Shown piece by piece: positions 6,733 through 9,021 of a DNA stretch of 9,021 nucleotides (position 1 is the first letter of the stretch; every line of letters starts with the position of its first letter). This stretch comes from Candidatus Pelagibacterales bacterium (GTDB lineage Bacteria > Pseudomonadota > Alphaproteobacteria > Pelagibacterales > Pelagibacteraceae). Made by a program: the position numbers and the translations under genes. Where the stretch lies: assembly GCA_016882185.1 (NCBI GenBank), contig VHCC01000029.1, positions 1-9,021 of the forward strand, given 5' to 3'. Below the pieces are notes generated by a model, which was given only the letters and a program-made list of their open reading frames with translations, ran no database searches and was not told the DNA's origin.

Positions 6733-7731
6733 TTATAAATTTTTTTGTATTTGTTCTTGCAAATTACCATTTAAAATATCATAGCACAATTTAATAGAGT
6801 GATAAAAACCAATGTAATCTGTGCCTCCATGACTTTTTACAACCGGTGATGTAAGTCCTAAAAATATTCCACCATTGTATTTTCTTGGATCTAAATCGTT
6901 TTTAATACTGTTAAAAATTTTAAATGATAAAAGATAGATAAATTTAGAGTACCAAGAACGTAAAAACTTCTCCTTAACAAGTGTTGCAATATATTTTGCA
7001 GTCCCTTCTGCCGTTTTTAAAGCTATATTTCCTGAAAAGCCATCGGTTACTATAACGTCTACATTACCATCTTTAATGTTATTGCCTTCTATAAAACCAT
7101 TGAATGAAAAACTATCACTATTAATCTTTCTCAATTCTTGCAAACTTTTCTTTAATAAATCACTACCTTTGCTATCCTCACTTCCAATATTTAATAATGC
7201 AACTGATGGTTTTTCTTTTTTAAATACAGCTCTGTATAAAGCTGTACCTAATTTAGAAAAATCTACTAAATTTTTTATACTACAATCAATATTTGCACCC
7301 AAATCTAAAACTACACTTAATCCCTTATGGGATGGCCACATTGATGCTAAAGCTGGCTTATCAATTCCATTTATTGTCTCTAAAATTAATCTAGACATAA
7401 CAAGTAAAGCTGCTGTGTTTCCTGCAGATATTGCTATATCAGCATTCTTATTTTTTAAGGCTGAAAGTGCCAGCCACATGCTAGAATTTTTTCCATTTTT
7501 AACTGCTTCTAATGGAGACTCATTGTCTGATACTTTTTCATTAGTATGAACAATTGTACTTGATGTTCCAACTAATGGATATTTTTCTATAATAGGATTT
7601 ATTAAATCTCTGTTACCGAAAATTAGAAATTTTAAGTCCTGATTATTTTGTAAAAAAAGATTTAAACCTTTAATAACTTTTAAAGGGGATTCATCACCAC
7701 CCATTGCATCAACTGCAACTGTAAATTTCAT
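6733..7731 (-). CDS. plsX: Phosphate acyltransferase PlsX
   Basis: PlsX makes acyl-phosphate from acyl-ACP and phosphate, supplying PlsY for the first step of membrane phospholipid synthesis at the inner face of the membrane. The 332-residue protein is of normal length. Visible motifs are AVDAMGGDESP at 6-16, ESPLEAVKNGKNSSM at 71-85, ISAGNTAALL at 101-110, LDLGAN at 142-147, NIGSE at 181-185, VTDGFSGNIALKTAEG at 228-243 and GGIFLGLTSPVVKSHG at 287-302. All conserved blocks are present and uninterrupted. It lies 25 nt downstream of rpmF, the common rpmF-plsX pairing. The next gene is ihfA, not fabH. Confidence 0.95.
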   Translation of the reverse strand: MKFTVAVDAMGGDESPLKVIKGLNLFLQNNQDLKFLIFGNRDLINPIIEKYPLVGTSSTIVHTNEKVSDNESPLEAVKNGKNSSMWLALSALKNKNADIAISAGNTAALLVMSRLILETINGIDKPALASMWPSHKGLSVVLDLGANIDCSIKNLVDFSKLGTALYRAVFKKEKPSVALLNIGSEDSKGSDLLKKSLQELRKINSDSFSFNGFIEGNNIKDGNVDVIVTDGFSGNIALKTAEGTAKYIATLVKEKFLRSWYSKFIYLLSFKIFNSIKNDLDPRKYNGGIFLGLTSPVVKSHGGTDYIGFYHSIKLCYDILNGNLQEQIQKNL

Positions 7732-7756
7732 TTAATTTGATTGATAATTAATTAAA

Positions 7757-7773
7757 TTAAGCTTTAGGCTTAA
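7757..7773 (-). repeat. Small inverted repeat over the rpmF stop codon
   Basis: Six-nt arms TTAAGC (7757-7762) and GCTTAA (7768-7773) flank a 5-nt loop. On the minus strand the arms cover the last codons and stop of rpmF and are followed by TTTAATTAATT. It resembles a weak attenuator between rpmF and plsX. Because the arms are also coding sequence, it may be chance. Confidence 0.25.
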
Positions 7774-7936
7774 AAATTTGTTTTCCATTATACATTCCGG
7801 TCTTTTCATCTACATGATGCGGAAGTCTGTATTCACCACTTTTCTTATCTTCTATAACATTAGCAAATGAAACAGCATGATGTGATCTTCTTAAATTTCT
7901 TCTTGCTTTCGATGTTTTACGCTTAGGTACTGCCAT
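7757..7936 (-). CDS. rpmF: 50S ribosomal protein L32
   Basis: L32 (bL32) is a small basic protein of the large ribosomal subunit. With the ATG at 7934-7936 the product has 59 residues and begins MAVPKRKTSKARRNLRRSHH, the universal L32 start. A longer reading from an upstream ATG at 7967-7969 adds a hydrophobic stretch foreign to the family and was not used. There are no cysteines, so it is the zinc-free form. It is the first gene of the rpmF-plsX-ihfA-merR-rpmG unit. The DUF177/YceD gene often found directly upstream in bacteria is absent; the neighbour is divergent bamE. No Shine-Dalgarno sequence is apparent. Confidence 0.95.
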   Translation of the reverse strand: MAVPKRKTSKARRNLRRSHHAVSFANVIEDKKSGEYRLPHHVDEKTGMYNGKQIFKPKA

Positions 7937-7991
7937 TTGAATAATATAAAAGTTTAAAAATAAGCACACTCAATATCATTTAACGCTAATA

Positions 7992-8018
7992 AATCAACCT
8001 AGTTAATAATCGTTGATT
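7992..8018. repeat. Inverted repeat in the rpmF-bamE divergent intergenic region
   Basis: Perfect 7-nt arms AATCAAC (7992-7998) and GTTGATT (8012-8018) are separated by 13 nt. The arm centres are 20 nt apart, about two helical turns, which would suit a dimeric regulator binding one face of the DNA. A further half-match GTTAAT (8002-8007) lies between them. The right arm overlaps the likely -35 region of bamE. It could alternatively be a hairpin in a transcript leader. Confidence 0.4.
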
Positions 8019-8038
8019 AGATAGCAAAATTTTATAAT
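8010..8038 (+). promoter_or_regulatory. Probable bamE promoter
   Basis: A perfect TATAAT (8033-8038) lies 22 nt before the bamE start codon. With a 17-nt spacer the -35 would be TCGTTG (8010-8015), a poor match; TTGATT (8013-8018) is better but only 14 nt away. The rest of the 124-nt gap (7937-8060) must also hold the rpmF promoter on the other strand, for which I see only TTGATT with a 16-nt spacer to TATTGA. Confidence 0.42.
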
Positions 8039-8060
8039 TATATGATAGTGATTTTATCAA

Positions 8061-8507
8061 ATGAGATTTAGTTTCTATAAATATATTCTAGTATTTTTTT
8101 TTATAGTTAGTTGCACCACAATCGATGAATTACACGGTATCGATAATTTAAAAATTAAATCTGAGTCCTTACAAGTCAATAATACAAACACCAATGATGT
8201 CTTAAATCTTATTGGCCCACCTCAAAATATTGGAATAAATAATAATAATATTTGGTTTTACCATGAGGTTCATCAGACAAGAAATAAGTATGGAACAAAA
8301 GTAATTACTGACAATAATACATTAAGGTTAGAATTTGATGATCTAGGAATTCTAAAAAAAATTAATTTTTTAGATAAAAAGGCTTTAAGCAAAAACCCTT
8401 TTGATGAAGCGAATACTATTAGTCTAGGTAAAGACTCCAGCTTCCTATCAAGTTTCTTAGCTAGTATGAGACAACGCGCTAAAAACTTTGGTAAGACTAA
8501 CGACTAA
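8061..8507 (+). CDS. bamE: BamE/SmpA-OmlA-type outer-membrane lipoprotein
   Basis: BamE is a small lipoprotein of the BAM complex that inserts beta-barrel proteins into the outer membrane. The 148-residue product starts with a lipoprotein signal: basic residues near the N terminus, a hydrophobic stretch YILVFFFIV, and a lipobox ending at C18 (IVSC). Thr at +2 argues for outer-membrane sorting. After it comes the SmpA/OmlA pattern: NTNTNDVLNLIGPPQNIGINNNNIWFY, with the conserved 'D-V--L-G-P' turn and the 'W-Y' strand, then LRLEFDDLGILKKI. The serine-rich tail (about 120-148) is not conserved. A divergent bamE-like gene beside the plsX cluster is common in Alphaproteobacteria and supports the call. 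Its TAA overlaps the hppA stop codon on the other strand by 4 nt. Confidence 0.85.
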   Translation: MRFSFYKYILVFFFIVSCTTIDELHGIDNLKIKSESLQVNNTNTNDVLNLIGPPQNIGINNNNIWFYHEVHQTRNKYGTKVITDNNTLRLEFDDLGILKKINFLDKKALSKNPFDEANTISLGKDSSFLSSFLASMRQRAKNFGKTND

Positions 8508-9021
8508 CCAGCAATAATTGCTAACAATAACAAAGCTACAATATTTGTAATCTTAATCATTGGGTTAACAGCAGGTCCTGCAGTATCTTTGTAAGGATCT
8601 CCAACCGTATCTCCAGTTACAGCAGCTTTATGAGCGTCTGATCCTTTTCCACCATAATGACCATCTTCAATATATTTTTTTGCATTATCCCATGCGCCGC
8701 CGCCAGCTGTCATTGATACTGCTAAGAAAAATCCAGTTACAATAACGCCTAACAACATTGCTCCTAAAGCAGATAAAGCTGAAGATGTTCCGGCGATGTA
8801 ATAAATTATAAAGTAAAGAACTATTGGAGATAAAACTGGCAGTAAAGAAGGAACGATCATTTCTTTGATTGCCGCTTTAGTTAAAATATCTACAGCATTT
8901 CTATAGTCTGGTTTTTGTTTGTTCTTCATAATACCAGGCCATTTTTTAAACTGTCTTCTAACTTCAATAACTACAGCTCCGCCTGCTCTACCAACTGCTT
9001 GCATTCCCATAGAAGCAAACA
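8504..9021 (-). CDS. hppA: Membrane-bound proton-translocating pyrophosphatase, C-terminal part
   Basis: HppA couples hydrolysis of pyrophosphate to ion pumping across the inner membrane. The open frame continues past the right edge: residues FAS precede the in-frame MGMQAVGRAG, so the ATG at 9008-9010 is internal. The visible 172 residues match the family C terminus: VGRAGGAVVIEVRRQF, PGIM then KPDYRNAVDILTKAAIKEM, two or more hydrophobic helices, the conserved GGGAWDNAKKYIEDG, and SDAHKAAVTGDTVGDPYKDTAGPA (a conserved cytoplasmic block near the active site), ending in a last membrane helix LLLAIIAG. The region that decides potassium dependence lies outside the window, so proton versus sodium specificity cannot be read here; proton pumping is the usual alphaproteobacterial type. 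It ends tail-to-tail with bamE, with a 4-nt overlap. Confidence 0.95.
   Translation of the reverse strand, partial: FASMGMQAVGRAGGAVVIEVRRQFKKWPGIMKNKQKPDYRNAVDILTKAAIKEMIVPSLLPVLSPIVLYFIIYYIAGTSSALSALGAMLLGVIVTGFFLAVSMTAGGGAWDNAKKYIEDGHYGGKGSDAHKAAVTGDTVGDPYKDTAGPAVNPMIKITNIVALLLLAIIAG

Noticed and set aside
7076..7549. Plus-strand open frame of 157 codons inside plsX
   Set aside because: It is fully antisense to plsX, whose motifs are intact. The translation shows no domain and has the composition of an antisense shadow.
7937..7969. N-terminal extension of L32 from an upstream ATG
   Set aside because: The added 11 residues are hydrophobic and unlike any L32, while the internal ATG gives the universal MAVPKRK start.
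7937..8060. Possible tRNA or small RNA gene in the rpmF-bamE gap
   Set aside because: No T-arm GTTCRANNC-like motif, acceptor stem pairing or strong terminator was found; only the inverted repeat and promoter elements can be supported.
9008..9010. ATG taken as the start of a short 168-residue protein
   Set aside because: The frame remains open to the window edge and the preceding FAS plus following residues belong to the conserved HppA core, so this is an internal methionine.
1..9021. CRISPR array, insertion sequence, prophage or defence island
   Set aside because: No regularly spaced repeats, transposase or integrase frames, terminal inverted repeats or composition shifts are visible; all long frames belong to core families.

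Overview
The window is a compact, AT-rich (roughly 70% A+T by eye) stretch of bacterial core genome. Gene content and order are alphaproteobacterial: hom-glpX-recJ, argC next to rpsI-rplM, and rpmF-plsX-ihfA-merR. The very low G+C, tiny or negative intergenic gaps, near absence of Shine-Dalgarno sequences, and presence of a membrane pyrophosphatase and a Cox15-type heme A synthase suggest a streamlined marine lineage such as SAR11 (Pelagibacterales). The assignment is inferred from gene order and composition, not from a marker-gene tree.

From left to right, most genes lie on the minus strand. Positions 5531 down to 1 hold ctaA, rplM, rpsI, argC, hom, glpX and the 5' end of recJ. The last four of these are chained: argC/hom overlap by 1 nt (TAATG), and hom/glpX and glpX/recJ each overlap by 4 nt (ATGA). 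A consensus-like promoter (TTGACA, 17 nt, TATTTA) sits between ctaA and rplM and should give the two ribosomal proteins their own transcript. A short chorismate mutase gene (5575-5847, plus) diverges from ctaA across 43 nt. It converges on rpmG with only 3 nt between the stop codons. Positions 7936 down to 5851 form a second minus-strand unit: rpmF, plsX, ihfA, merR, rpmG. A 124-nt divergent intergenic region with an inverted repeat and a TATAAT box separates this unit from the lipoprotein gene bamE (8061-8507, plus). The stop codon of bamE overlaps that of hppA, whose 3' part runs off the right edge.

The genes cover housekeeping functions: translation (L13, S9, L32, L33), amino-acid synthesis (ArgC, Hom, chorismate mutase), gluconeogenesis (GlpX), phospholipid initiation (PlsX), respiration (CtaA), proton-motive force (HppA), outer-membrane assembly (BamE), nucleoid structure and regulation (IhfA, MerR), and DNA repair (RecJ). 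I see no mobile element, CRISPR array, phage gene, tRNA or rRNA, and no clear candidate for a new biological system. The most useful oddities are the missing fabH between plsX and ihfA, active-site substitutions in the chorismate mutase, a predicted nearly leaderless rplM transcript, and the inverted repeat upstream of bamE.
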